A stretch of 64,000 nucleotides of DNA from Phoebastria nigripes (taxonomy: Eukaryota > Chordata > Aves > Procellariiformes > Diomedeidae): positions 186,001-250,000 of the forward strand of contig JAYKAV010002519.1 in NCBI GenBank assembly GCA_035582835.1, written 5' to 3'. Positions 25,346 through 38,900 of this stretch are shown one piece after another. The notes beneath the pieces were generated by a model. That model did not search any database. It saw only the letters and a program-made list of their open reading frames with translations, and was not told where the DNA came from. The first letter of the stretch is position 1, and the number at the start of each line of letters is the position of its first letter. The translations under genes were made by a program, and so were the position numbers.

Positions 25346-28151
25346 CCACTGCTTAGCCAATGTTCTGAGAAAATGGCTAATGTGAGATAGCATCACATTG
25401 CCAGTTTATCTTTGGGTTGTATCATTGTAATATATATATATATATATCATCAGTGTCTTGCCATCATTTTATATTTCACCGAGATACCGCCTGAAGGTTT
25501 TATGAAAATGCATATAGTCTCTATTATAACAAGGAACAGAAAGTATTTGATGTATTCCACCATGAAAGAGAATTAATGAACAGGGTCAGAGTCTAATAAA
25601 TGAGTGACCCTGCTGGAAGGAACTGTTCATGCCAACCCTGTTCCCTCATCTAATCAACGACAAATCTTGGCATGTCAGTGAACTGGGACAAAAAGAGAGA
25701 GAAAGATAGACAAAGCAGCACACCCTAAATGAAACCCTGGACCAAATCCTGTATAAAGCAATAGGAATCTCTGAGTATGAAATGTGATGGTCAGGTATGT
25801 CTAATGAGTAAATCTGTTACACGTACGAAGTACCTCAGCACCTTAAGTTTTCCTGGACATTCTTCCAAAGCAAGGGGAAACTGAGGATACCTTTAACTTA
25901 GGGTGTGTAAAATGAGAGAAGAAATAGCTCCTTAGGAGAGCAGTTCTAATCTTCCAATTGCTTTATGCATGCTCCCACAGAGCAGTCTCAGTGTGTGTCC
26001 TGCCCCTTAGATGAAGCATGGGGGAATGCTTCAAGTTTAGCTCTGGCTACCTTCGTAGAAGCTTTGCAGGTGAGTTTCTTCTGCAGTGATTAGAGGAGAT
26101 GCACTGCTATAAAGTGGAATTTTAGGAAAATATTTTGCTTGCCAAATCACATAGATTATTCTACAGGACAATATATTAGGTATATGCTAATGAACTTCTG
26201 AAAAACATCCAGTTCAACAGTTTCCAAATGTGACTTAGTCATAGTTTAGATGGATAGGAGCTTGCTATAAAGAGTTTTAAAAAAAATGGATAATACTCCA
26301 CAAAACTATCAAAAATCTTTCTTTCTTTTTTTCCCCCCCAAACTCTTTTACCATCCAACTCACTCCATGGCTTCATGGATAGATTCACAGCCAATGAAAC
26401 TTGTAAGTTAGAGCCACCCCATGTTTATGGACCATTAAATCTAGGACTATTTTCCAATTCTTTAGTACAGGGTTTGCATCTAGACACAAAAANTATTGCC
26501 TATTTTCTTCTGAAGATGCCAATCTTTAAATCGTTTCCATGAAGCATCATATTTTCCAAGTTTCTCGACACTGCTGCAATATATGCAACACCTTGCATAT
26601 ATTAGGTAAGATCTTAGCCAGAAAACTACCGGATAGTCAAATATATTGCCTAAACCTGCATTTGAAGTTTAAATTAGTTATCAACATTACCAGGGAGTCA
26701 CAGACTTAGTAACTGTTGATTGGTCAGAGGAAAGAAAGGAAAAGGTACTATGAAATCTTGCGAACCTAATTTGGACCTGATTTGCCAAGACCGATTATGC
26801 AACAAGTGTGGTGTTAGACCTAATCATACATTTTGGAGGGTGGCATTTTGGATAATAGTGGGACGATGCGATTCTACCTAGTTGAGGTTTATGGAAGATT
26901 ATCACTGTGGATTGTTACGTGATCTTTGCTTAAACTCCTTTTTCAATTGATTAAGGATCCCCTGACTTTAACAAAATAACTCACAGATGCCAGGTCATGA
27001 ATTTGCACTTTTCTGAGCTAGGGTCTAAAAGCACAGAAAAGCATCAAATTAGAAGGAAACAGCTGGCCACATGAAGATACTAAGCTATCACACTTTCTGC
27101 CTTTTTTTATGTTCCTCAGCCATTTCCCACAACTGATTCACTGTATAGCTCCTTAAAAACTATGAGCTTAGTGTTAACTTCTGTAGTAAACCAAAAGAGA
27201 CCCTGCAAGACTAGAAAATGACAGACTAAATTCTCAAAGCAAAATGTGATTAGGAACATGATCTCAGGTCCTTATTCAAAACCTGTGGACATCCCTGGGA
27301 AAACTCATTCAGTTGCAGTGAGCTTTGGATGAAGCCTTTAAACAACATTGTAGGACCATAAGTCAGAGATTCTCTGATAGCGCTGGAGCATGGGTGCCTT
27401 TGAAGTTTTCTCTCAGACGCTGAAGATGCTAATTTTGTTGTAGGCATAGAAAGTCTTTTTTTCTCCTTGACTGCTCTCATTCTCAAATAAAACAACTGAA
27501 TCAATGCAAATATTGGCTGCTTTCAGGATTAGTTTTCATGATGAGCTTTGAACAGAAAAAATGAGTGCATGAGCATAAAGGAGCTTGTTCAAAAGATATT
27601 TGAAAGTCTGCCAAACGCTCTTTCTACAGCTGTATTGCCCATTTGAGATGGGTTGAGCTCAGATTGTGGAGCTCTCTGTGGACGCCTCTCAAGCCTGGTA
27701 GAGACTTGCAAGGCACGATTTGTTCTCAACTGATGTTTAACACTGAATACTGATTTGAAACATGGCAAGAACAATAGAAAACAAAACCTAAAGGCATCTT
27801 TTTTACAGTTGACTTTTCTCTCATCTCACAGCTCTGATCTCCTCGACAAATAGTAGATATACTGTATTTGTCTGGCATTTTTGACCATCTTTCTGGGAGA
27901 AATGGAGTTGCATTGTGTTTTAAGAAAAACCCCATGGTTGGAACCTGATTCATCCTCCCTTATTTCAGATATCTACAATGTAGATTAACTCTTTGCTAAG
28001 TTATTCACCCTCAATTGTTTTTTTAGTCAAGAGAGAGAAATGGCCTCTTCTAGGATTCATCTGACCTCATTAGGGGCAGTAGAATCACACCTGTCAGTGC
28101 CCATTTTTCTTAATTGATGGTAAGAAAATGTACATCACCAGCTCTGATTTA
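25346..28151. other. No gene recognised
   Basis: AT-rich sequence ending at the target site of a solo LTR. A perfect (AT)9 microsatellite lies at 25430-25447. I see no gene, RNA or further repeat family. Confidence 0.5.
25430..25447. repeat. (AT)9 microsatellite
   Basis: Eighteen bases of perfect alternating A and T. Confidence 0.95.
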
Positions 28152-28396
28152 GATGCTGTCCTGGTTTCAGCTGGGATAGAGTTAATTTTTTTTTTCCTAG
28201 TAGTTGGTATAGTGCTATGTTTTGGATTTAGTGTGAGAATAATGTTGATAACACACTGATGTTTTTAGTTGTTGCTAAGTAGTCTACTAGTCAAGGACTT
28301 TTCAGCTTCCCATGCTCTGCCAGGTGTGCAAGAAGCTGGGAGGGAGCATAGCCNGGACAGCTAGCCCAACTGGCCAATGGGGTATTCCATACCATG

Positions 28397-28420
28397 TGAC
28401 GTCATGCTCAGTATATAAAA
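28397..28420 (+). promoter_or_regulatory. LTR promoter: CRE and TATA box
   Basis: A perfect palindromic CRE/ATF site TGACGTCA at 28397-28404 is followed by TATATAAAA at 28412-28420. The same pair is present in the sister LTR, so it is an original feature of the family's U3 promoter. Confidence 0.8.
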
Positions 28421-28430
28421 GCTGGGGGAA

Positions 28431-28560
28431 NNNNNNNNNNNNNNNNNNNNNNNNNNNNNNNNNNNNNNNNNNNNNNNNNNNNNNNNNNNNNNNNNNNNNN
28501 NNNNNNNNNNNNNNNNNNNNNNNNNNNNNNNNNNNNNNNNNNNNNNNNNNNNNNNNNNNN
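28431..28560. other. 130-base n run inside LTR
   Basis: Unknown bases. The sister LTR has 132 bases between the same flanking words (GCTGGGGGAA and TGTTTTGC, 46412-46543). The run therefore replaces ordinary LTR sequence of nearly the expected length and does not hide a large insertion, if its length is trustworthy. Confidence 0.85.
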
Positions 28561-28599
28561 TGTTTTGCTTTGCTTGCGTGCGCGGCTTTTGCTTTACCT

Positions 28600-28605
28600 A
28601 TTAAA
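28600..28605 (+). terminator. LTR polyadenylation signal ATTAAA
   Basis: ATTAAA in the context CCTATTAAACTGTC, placed about 180 bases downstream of the TATA box and conserved in the sister LTR. Confidence 0.65.
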
Positions 28606-28736
28606 CTGTCTTTATCTCAACCCATGAGTTTTCTCACTTTTACCCTTCCGATTCTCTCCCCCATCCCACCAGGGGGGAGTGAGCGAGCGGCTGCGTGGTG
28701 CTTAGTTGCTGGCTGGGGTTAAACCATGACAGATGC

Positions 28737-31700
28737 CTACACTGAAGACATTAAGGTGGGGTGAGATGACTCACTGTGTGAGAGTTGTTGTCAACAGAGC
28801 AATTTACTCATAACATAAATGAACAATGGGCTGCCCAAGTTCTAAAAAACAGTAAATAAGCCAAATTCCCTGAACTGAGGTTTGCTTGTTCAATATGTAT
28901 CATCTACCCATGAAGCAAGCAAAGCTGCTCTAAATAACAGAAGTACTTACCTAGCAATACCACGCACAGTACAGCTGCATATAGTTGTGGCCTTTCAGCT
29001 CCTCTCAGTTACCCTTATATTCTCCTATTTCTTTCCAGTTACATTCAAAATGAAGCAATTTGTCTGGGGATGTGAAGAAGATGCAACTGAAGCAAATTGC
29101 GCCAGGCCAAAACCTGCTTATCCAGTTTCCTTTTCTTTTTTAATGCCTGAGTAACCAGAAGCAGTTTAGGTACTGGTTTAGGTGTGCTGACACAGCATTG
29201 TTCTTTGTAGGAGCAGGTGTCTTCCTGATCCAGGGAAAGGCAAATTGCTTGCTGAAAGAATAATCCAACCCACCCCATTTCTGTGTTACTGGAAGTGCTA
29301 CTTACAAATTATTCACATACTATGACGGAAAGAAGGGAAAGTTTTCTCAAAACAGGTGGAAGCTTCAGGCCTCCATGGAGCTATGCAAATGTGGTCTTAA
29401 CAGCTCCAGAAGACAGGGTTAATTGAAAAGNTTATGGTTTCTCTGTATCTAAATAATCTTCCTGCAAACCCTTTCTTGTCAAAATCTAATAGCCATTGAG
29501 GGAAGGCAACAGTTCTGAGCTTTTATTTCATTTAGTTTCCCAGTCTGCAGTGATCAACATGCCCATTAATAACTTAATTATTACTTGTTTATTTGCGATA
29601 AGTTCACTGCTGAAAGGAAATCCCACACAAGTTGTGACTGAAATAGATGACAATTAACATAAAGCAAAAAAAAAAATACTGTAGAAAAGTTGAACAGTTA
29701 ATCAGCACCAGGCTTTATAGTACCATGCATGCACTAATGCATTGCTTTCAGCAACAAAACAGCTGTTCTTTTATGCATTTGTAACTTCCTCAATTAATTC
29801 TTTATTCATGATAAATTATAGCACACTTGGCCTGCCTGCATACCAGCAGGAATAAATGCAGCTACCTAGAGTTAGATCAGATCTTGCAAATGCTTTCTGG
29901 GAAAGTGACCTCTAGGCAAGCCTGCGTAAGTAAGTGGCTGTATCTCCCAGTAAACAGTACAATGAGCCAGTGCTTGGGGCACCAATGATTGTAGCAACAG
30001 CTAGATTGCATTAANCCTCTGTGGCTTAATCCTTTCTATTATTATTAAATATGCAACAGAAGAGCAAGAAATTAGTACTTCTGGCATTAGTAGGGCCCAT
30101 AAAAATACTCTTTGACATTCTGCTCATTGTGCTTCCATTCCTATTATTAAGAAAACAGTGAAAGATGACTTACTAACCAGTTTCAGCATCCTTTTTTTTA
30201 TATCTGAGTTTTTAAGGGTTGTCCAGAGAGGTCCTGTCCTCTCTCCTTTTCAGTGTTTTCAGGTCTCCTGCCTGACAGATGGTTCCAGACTTCGCCATGA
30301 ACCACACATTTTATGGGAATCATGATGCAGATATCTCCCTTGATCTACAGCAGTGAAACTCCATCATATGCTCTGTTTTGCTGACCTTAAAAAGGATCTT
30401 TAAACTGAAAAAGGATCATACATGTATGAAAATACTCATCACTGATATTAACTGAAATTGGGAACAGTCTGAACTTTAGGTCTTAAGTTCCCCATTACCT
30501 GAGGTGTTCGGTGTGAAAAATATACCTTAAAGGTACAGCTAAGGCATTAATTCTATTTCAAGGAAGTGTATTAACCAAAACTAGAAACCATTTGGACTGC
30601 AAGGAAGCAAGAGAAGTAGAGATCAGCAACCATGAAAAAAGCCTGAAGATGGCTGAGTAATCCAAAGCAGGAAAGGATGGAGGATGGGGACAACAGAGTG
30701 TTGAAATAGAGGTGAAAAAGAGAATGTGGTTGGGAGAAGAAAGGAGAGTAGGAAAACTAGACAGAGAGATAAAAAGAATACTGCTGAAAAATAAGGACAG
30801 CATAAGCTCATAGCATAATATTCCTTCTGCTGTATAATTTTGTTCTTACTGTCTTTTGATGTAATGTTTTGAATACAACATAACCCCCAAGATTTTACAA
30901 CTTGATTAATACCTTCAAGACTATGTTTTTTTTTTTAAGAATGTAAAATGGATATCATTCTCCTCCTCCTTTTCTTTTATTAAGTGAAGGTAGAAGTTTA
31001 TGCAGGTTCCAAAAATGACCAGATAAGTCAATGGTACAGAAACCCATCAATGACAATTTATTGCAAAGACACATCTCTTGTTGAGGAATTCTCTTGGCTA
31101 CGGACTGGTGGAAGCTAGGAGACTATTCTAGATGCATATCACTACCTGTAAGAGTTTTCTTCAAGCACACCTTCCTCAGCTAGTGTCAAGACACTGAACC
31201 TTTGGGTTTTCTGATGTAAATAATTTTAATTGAATTGTCAATCTGTAGGCTGAGATCAAGCAAAGCACTTGGGCATCAACTTAACTTCAGGCACAAAGAT
31301 ATCCTATTTATTTTGCTGGGACTGTTCAAATATTTGAACACATGTTTAAGTTCATTCTTGTACTGTTACGCTAATGTGGCAGCTGTCACAACAAAGGCAG
31401 TCTCACATTTTAGAAAACGAATGCTTTCACTAAGTCATGTTGTTCCGGGGGGCAAACATATAGGAAAAATATTAAATCCATGGTACTAATTCATGAAATG
31501 GCATTTTGCATGCTTTACTTAACTGAAATAATTAATAGATAATATTTATGTAATTATTTAACAGATTTCAGATTGCAGCTGGCATCTTTTAAATATTATA
31601 TGACTATTCATTTAGTGTAAAATATGGTAAATGATATAGCAAAATGCTTTAAAATCTAAGCCAATCTGCTTAATGTTTATATAATTATCTGTAAAATATC

Positions 31701-32089
31701 ATGTGCTGTATGAATTTCAATATTTTCCCATAAGATATCAATCTGCTGATGGCATGTGACAAATTAACATACTGTTGTCTTCTATAATTAGTAAAAACCT
31801 ATACATGTTTACATAGTCTTTTCATAGCAACTGTTGGGCTTATATTTTTTTTAAATTTCGTTTACCATACATATCAGTACTGAGTTATTAACTAATACAA
31901 TATTATCAGGTATTGTTTATTCTCTCACATGTGTAATAAAAGGCTGAATAAACAATCTGCAGTACAGAGCTTGAGTTCTTTAACATTTCAAGAAGATGAA
32001 TGGTGGGATTTGAAAACACTCGGCATTGGTTTGACTCTTTTCTCACTGAAACTGACTGTAAACCTCCCATCAATTCTGGAAACTACAAA
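28737..32089. other. No gene recognised
   Basis: AT-rich sequence between a solo LTR and a LINE relic. Short chance frames only. A purine-rich stretch at about 30605-30790 gives pyrimidine-rich minus-strand frames that are compositional artefacts. Confidence 0.5.
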
Positions 32090-32170
32090 TTTACATGTGT
32101 TCAAAGTGCATTTAGACAAATACCAGGAAGATAAATCTATTTGCGGGCTATTAAACACTATGTTTTTCTC
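32090..32170 (+). mobile_element. Ancient L3/CR1-like LINE tail, plus strand
   Basis: The words TTCAAAGTGCATTTAGACAAATACCAGG, AAGATAAATCTATTTG and GGCTATTAAACACTATG follow the 3' coding end and tail of amniote L3/CR1 elements in sense orientation (the region before the 'GGCTATTAACC' motif). It is short, and upstream similarity could not be followed with confidence. It is the clearest LINE fragment I see in the plus orientation. Confidence 0.55.
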
Positions 32171-32209
32171 TGCAGTAGTAAACTAAACAGAGAGACGGAA
32201 CTCAGATTT

Positions 32210-32960
32210 GAGTACCAGCATGAGACAGCCCACACTGTCAAATTGTTAACTTGGACCCCAGCACAGCTTAGAAGTGAGAAAACTAGCCCTGCCCCAGGCA
32301 ATGCCTGGGCATAGTGCAAGAACTGACATGGAGAAGATGTGTTGCTGACAAGCAGCTTGGAAGCTGCCCTCCTGCTCTGGAGGGAGAGAAAGCCCAGCTT
32401 TATGGACAAGTGCTGTCACCCGGCATGCGGACTCAACGACTGTTAACAAGTATTGATGTAGCCAAAGACACCACCCCTAACTCAGGCCCTCTTTGAGCAG
32501 CAAGTCATGGAGTCTGGGAGAGTACGTGGGGAGTATAACTCTTACTCTGCTCACTCCCTGCTGCTCACTGAGGTTGTCCCAGCAGGATCCTGGGGCTGGG
32601 CGGCTGTTATGTACGGCATTTCTAATGAGTCCAAGAGTGGTGCAGTTTGACAGTGCTGTTTGTTGTGAGAAATCCTCACAAGGTATGCCTTTGTTCAGAG
32701 CAGGACAGACACAAAGCCTGTACCTGGCAATATCAGACACTTGACAGCCTCTACAGGAGTGATCCACACTCCTCAGAGCTGTGCTGGTGGGAAGACCTCC
32801 AGATGTACAAAAAGCGAACGGAGATAGGAAGGTCAAAGGTACGATGGGACCATGATCTGCCCATGCAGTGTGGCTGGCCCTGGAGGTGCTTGAAGAAGAA
32901 ATGGGCCTCCCCAAAGCCTTTGCTAAGCTTTCATTCAACTCTGGACTGAGGGTCATAGGT
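32210..32960. other. Unclassified GC-richer block with long open frames
   Basis: About 750 bases noticeably richer in G and C than their surroundings. A 199-codon open frame runs on the minus strand (32477-33076), the longest frame in the window outside the recognised elements. Plus-strand frames of 83 and 100 codons overlap it. None has a domain I recognise. The minus frame has no conserved-looking motif series and is rich in serine, leucine and proline, which points to composition and not selection. It could be an unrecognised LTR or another repeat, or an old exon-bearing region. There is no visible target-site duplication. Confidence 0.35.
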
Positions 32961-35900
32961 GTGAGATACTCTACCTTGAGGGTAGGTACTCTGAGGGTAA
33001 AGCTGAGGTAGGAGATAGCAAAGTTCTTGTGTAGAGTTAGCGCTACATGCATTTCCCAGTTCCTATGCCAGAACAAATAATAGATTCCGAGTTTCCCTGA
33101 CCACTCGGTCCACCCTTATGGAAAAGTCGTATTCAAACACAAACAAGTCAGACATGCTAAGCAAGACACTATTTTGTATCTATTCCCACACCAGACATGT
33201 GGCTTTTTGCTCATACACAGTCTATGGGCATTCTTTAGCTTCCTGAATTAAAGAAAAAAACATTATTCAAATAACACGAAAGGAAATAACGCATTAGTAG
33301 TTTTCAAAAGACATAATGAAAGCAGTATTTTTTCATTACTTCTTTTCTTTCCAATAAGTAAAATAGATTATTGCATCATTTGGCACATATTCATTGTCTG
33401 TAAATTCTTAAATTGGTTTATATTAATCTGCATTGTTCAATTTGCACTGTGCATGCACTGTGGAACCGAAACTCTTCTGAATGCTGCCAACAAAATTTTG
33501 GTTCATTTTACTGCTCTGTAACTGTTCAGTACAAGAGGTCAGTAGTGGAAAGACAAGCAGACAAATATATTTGTTAATACAAGGTTGAGATCTCTTTGTT
33601 GTCATTTAAAGGGTTATATTTTTGTCGAGTTTAGAAAAGACCATTTCAAGCATTGTTTTGTTTATTTGAACCTTTTTTTACCAAATGTATGACATGTGCT
33701 TATTGATTGCTAATTATTGTTCTTTCAGGATGCCATGGAAAAATGTGCCTTTGACTAGTACCATTGCATGTTCTGTTGCATTTTTCTTTAAGGCTATAAT
33801 CTCTGTGCTAAAGGACAGTTCGCCCACTATCAGAATGGGATGAGTTATACCCTCAGTTCTGTGTGATTTTTCACATAATTTTTAAGCTATCTATAATGAT
33901 GTATTATTTCTACAAGAGCACTGACTTTCTTCTTCTGTGATATTTAAAAAGAAACACCGCTCAAATTTATCTGAACATGATTCAATAAATGTACTGTGGT
34001 TCAAAGTGTTACTTAATGGCTTGTGTTATAGGATCCTTTTAGCTAGGGAGGAGGAATCTTCCACAGCTCTGGCTTAACCCTGTGTAGCAATAAAGTCTTG
34101 CACCTGATTCAGCAAAGCTCCTAAGCATTTGTGTAACTTTCTGTTTGTGATAATGCAATATTTGTTGCATTATATAAAGTAAAGCATGCAGTCACACATA
34201 ATCATTGAGAAGAAATGGATTTAAACATGTTCTAAAGTTGTGACGTGAGCTGCACATTAACCAGTTTGTATGGGGGAGCCTACATCAANGAGTACATACA
34301 ACTCTGCTTTCCACATCATTTTTGCAAACAGCTGTTTCTAAAGAATATATTAAAAAGGTTCCTAATATCATCAAAGTGATTTTTGGTTGTTTTTTTTTTT
34401 TATTATTATTTTTGTAGGAATGGATTTTTTGTGAATATTCTTCTGCAATATTCACCCATCTTTGCTCCAGTCCTTCTACAGTAGTAATATAAATAGTATG
34501 AGCATCACATTTTGAATCAGGATCAAAGATGCACAAAGGCAGCATTTAATTCCAGTGGAAGGAGTTTATTTCATCATAGTACTACTATTTCAAGGACTGC
34601 ACAATTGACAATGAACAGAGCGAGCTCTATAATCAGGTGTTCATATAAGATTGTTCATCATGGAATAAATGTATTGGTTAGAAAATCACAAATCTGTATT
34701 TGTTTTGGTAGACTTGAAATCATTACAGTTATCAAACTGATAGTTGTTTGTGCATTTCTTTAAGCCTGTTGAAGGTATCCAAGCAGAATACCATGAAATT
34801 GCATACTCTCCTTAATGAAATTTGGACCCCTTTCACATCTGATGTAAATAATAGTAAAAGTAAATAACTTAATTAATTTGCTGTTGATGTTTTGTCCATT
34901 TTGTCTGAAAAGGTAAGCTAGCCATGGGTGGGGGAGAGGGAGCATATGGGTGTGGAGAAACTTGGGGACGTGTGAATAAAGTGGTGACTGTGTTATTAAT
35001 AAAATTCAGGGCTGTTCAATTACAATGGGCTGTTTGCCAGTTACTATGAAAGGTAGCATTGGCTGAAAACCAGTACCAATTAGTGAAAGATGATGAGGAG
35101 GATTATAAGGCACTCTCAGATCCAGCGTAGAATGTACTGGTTTATCCTTTTTTGGGAAAAAGTCTGAGACAGATTTTGCTTTCTGCCCTCCAGAGCCATC
35201 TGTATACTATATTAAATATCAGGAACAAAAGTTCAGGTTTCTAATTTGTCTGATTTAGGGTAAAGATTTAATTTTAGAATCTCCTACAAGTTAGATGATA
35301 TACCTACAGGTATTCCTATTATACGGAGTAATTCTTTCACTCTTTGGTCCAATAACTAAATGAAATTGTTTTACTTCATGAAATTAACATTATTGTATTT
35401 TCATTCAATTTGTTATTTGTCCAATAAATAACATCAGTCATCCTAGAGAGATGTTGCAATATCTTAGAATGCCAAATGTGTCCTTAGCCATTCCTCTCTC
35501 TTCTTAGCCACACCTTTTGCCCCCTAGAAAATAAGGACTGAGTTGAGCAGATTTCCACTTCTGTTGTCAAAGGTTTGCATTTTGCTTGTAAATTTTCTTG
35601 CCTCCACTTTGCTTAAACAAACTAATCGCAAGATCACCTAAGCCCTATATTTGTTTGAGTACTAGCACAAGGGTGGTATTCTTAACTATTCATTTCCATA
35701 GTTCAACTCAGCAGATTTTACAAGAAAGGAAGGAAAAAGTGATATTGTCATATAGGAATCATATCTATCCTTTTTGTTAGAAAACACCCCTTTCTTTCTC
35801 TCTCTCTCTTTTTTCTTTTTTTCTCCCCCCCCCCCCCCCCTTTTTTGGGGGGGCTTTGGCTTTACTTCTGAGATTTGTTTAAACTGAAGTTCAACACAAT

Positions 35901-38900
35901 CACAACTTTCCTTAAACATGCATATATCTTTAAGGGTCTTCTAAAGTAGAGGAGATTATTTAAATGGAGCCTAGTACTAAAATGAAGTTTATAACTCAAG
36001 TATCTGATATTAAAATACATCAATTTAAGATGGATAGAACCAGTTAAGAAAAGTTGAGATATCTTGATTTTGGGTCTAATGTCAGGTCAGTCATTTTGAT
36101 TACTCTGCACATCATCCTCTTCGAGATTTCTTGAATGTTGTCGTTTCTATAAGTACTCTGCAGCTGTCAATATATACTTCAGAGAAGATACCGGAATGCA
36201 AATTGGCTGCAGGTTTAATACTGACTGCAACTGCCATATTTTACATAGCTGTAAAAACAGAATCTCTCCTGTGACTGGAATAGTTGCATTTAAAATAGAT
36301 AGGAGTAGAGGTTGTCAGGTCCCCATCAAAATTTCCTCAACATTTTGGAGAGTAAGTTTCAGAGGTCTGTTTTCAAAACTATTTCTAGTTTCTGTTGTAA
36401 ACTCAAAACGTTTGCGAACCCCCAGTGTTCAGCCAGCCCTCCCCTAATAAAATTTCTTGATTTTTTTAAACAGAGCTGTGTTCCTATCTGATTATCCCAT
36501 AGGTTTACTGACTAACTAAAAAACATAGAAGTGGCCAACATAATTTGTGACCCACACCATTTGCAACAGCTTCTGCTCTCTGTAAACAACCAGGGAACAG
36601 GGCACAGTCAGTCTCAATGAAAAGCTGTATCAAGGTCCATGATGCCCACTGAAAATCCCTTTCTTTTCAGTTAAGGGATCCAAAATGTGCAGTAAGCAGA
36701 TTCTCAGAAGATGTAACTTGCTGTTGATCCTGAGCTACTGATAGAGATACAAGATGAGTCATCTGAAGACCTGCAACACATGTCAGGGATTCACAGTACA
36801 TATGACTGAACCTGCCATCTTTGTCCTCCAACTTACTCTGTGTACATCTTCTGACCTGCAGTTCCTTGCTCCATGCTTAAACCTCACTTCAGCAAAACCA
36901 GAAAGCTTGACAGAGTGCTTTAAGCATTTTACATATGTGTAAATATAAGGATTGTGCTAAGACAACAAAAATCATTACACACGTAAATGGAGTGGCAGAA
37001 AACATCTTTCTCCTAATTTATTTCCAAGGCCTTGGTAAATGAGACATGAAACTCTACAGGAGGTAGTCACCTTGCAGATACTCCCATGGAAAAATGTCTC
37101 CTGTGCAAAATGCTAACAGGAATATATTCTTTTCTATTTTTCTGGATTCATACAAGGACTTCTGACTTATTGAAGATATTAAGCTGGAGAGCTAGGAGAC
37201 AGATAATTTTTTATACTTTGGCTTTTTTATAAATGAATTCCCTTCACGATTTAGCTGATTACAGTTTTAAAATGAAAATGTTTGATTTATTGCAAACATT
37301 GTACTGAAAAATGTAAAGACTGGCTTGTTTGAGAGTTAAGATTCATTCCAGAATTTTTCTGAGGGAGCTATCTTTTCAAGTGCAAGATTGAAGTCTCTCG
37401 ACATATTCTCACGCCTCAGAGATTCTCATTAGAAGAAGTTATAGCAGCTGAATATAAGGTAGAAGATTTTGGACTTTGTATATTTCAGTATGAGCATTTT
37501 TCACTAGATCTTTCTTTCCAAAAGCTGAGTCCAATGTGGAAACTATCAGGCACCCCACTTGTTTTATGCATGAAAAAAGTGGCTCACTGCTTTTTCTCCA
37601 TTATAATAGGCACCATTAAAATTCTTTAACCAACACCCCACTACTTGCAATAACCACAATATCCTCCTGTATTTAGAATGTCAAGTGACACTCTAAATGA
37701 TAAATGCTGAGCTCTTAATATCTCCAACTTTATTAATGTATGAAGCATATTATTCCCTCTGCAGCAAGATGCTGTTGGAACTGCACTAATAAAGTGTTGG
37801 TAAGATAGATCAGTTTTACTTCCCACTACTGTGCCATACTCCTGGCAACCCAGATAAAGCCTCCTTCCTCCTCCAGTGATGACTGAGTCCCATCTCTGCA
37901 AAAGTGCATCTGTGTTTCTGTGGCAAGCAGAGAAAGGGAAATAATTGTAGGTTTCGGCTGCAGCACCTGAGATAAAGAGCACCAACTGCAGCATAGCCAT
38001 GAGTTACCTTTTTGTCAGGTGAAAGTGGATCTTTAGTGTTTGTCCTGCAGATGGAGAGCTGTCTCCCCACAGAACCCGTAGTATGCATGAGAAAGAAAGC
38101 CACACTCTTTCCTCTCTTTCTACTGTTTTAAATCCTCCCCTACATGGTGGGATTTCATTAGAATTTCTGAGATTGACAAGAAAAGCCTTTTAGTGAGAGT
38201 GACCACCTAAGCATATGCTGGCAAATTGCTGACAAATACACTGGGATGAGTCCGGACACTTACAGAGACAGAATAAAGGGGACAATGGAAATGTAGCATC
38301 CGGGTCACCCACAGAATGAAAGAGAGATTCTGCATCTCCTGGGAATAAATGAAATTATAATGTCCTGAATATGAAGGGTTATCTGAGTGAAAATTTGTCA
38401 CTGGAAGGAAAGAAACCTGAAGTGATGAAAAAAACACCAAGATTGATATTGAGGACATATATAAAAGGAAGAAGGAATAAAGCATAGAATCTCTTTCTTT
38501 ACTAACATAAGGAAAACGCTGGTCTTTAAATTTACAAGACACACAGCAAAGTGAAAGGACTTTAAAACTTTTGTGTATGGTGTTTAATGAATCCTAGTCT
38601 GAGATCCTGGTGTAATGATCAGGGTGAGTAAATGGAAGGAAATTAGAGAGAAAAGAAATGTGTTCAAATGAGTTCAAATCCTTCAGTTTACTGAGATGCA
38701 GTCCTTATTGAACTGAAAGGAGTAAAGACTGGAGGATTCGACCCACTTTGAGGACATGAAACAGCTACATGCTATTCTGCCAGCATAGTCCAGCCTTCAT
38801 CAGAAATACACAGGTGGATAGAGAGGCATTAGCAGGATTTGTACGATGAGCAGGCGCTAATGGAATTTTTATACAGAAATTCCTTAACTTGTGAGCATGA

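Larger units (their letters stand above)
28157..28731 (+). mobile_element. Solo LTR, family B, copy 1 (endogenous retrovirus)
   Basis: A complete solo LTR in plus orientation, starting TGTCCTGGTTTCAGCTGGGA and ending GGTTAAACCATGACA, so it has the canonical TG...CA ends. The flanking GATGC at 28152-28156 and 28732-28736 is an exact 5-bp target-site duplication (six bases, AGATGC, if the terminal A is shared). There is no primer-binding site or internal viral sequence, so the provirus has been lost by LTR-LTR recombination. Inside are a perfect CRE, a TATA box and an ATTAAA signal (separate entries). Over the first 270 bases I count about 13 substitutions against the copy at 46142, so the family is moderately young. 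The 130-base n run (28431-28560) lies within it. The 5-bp duplication fits ERVL-like families, but the class is inferred. Confidence 0.93.

Noticed and set aside
30605..30811. Serine- and leucine-rich minus-strand frames of 62 to 81 codons
   Set aside because: They result from a purine-rich plus strand.
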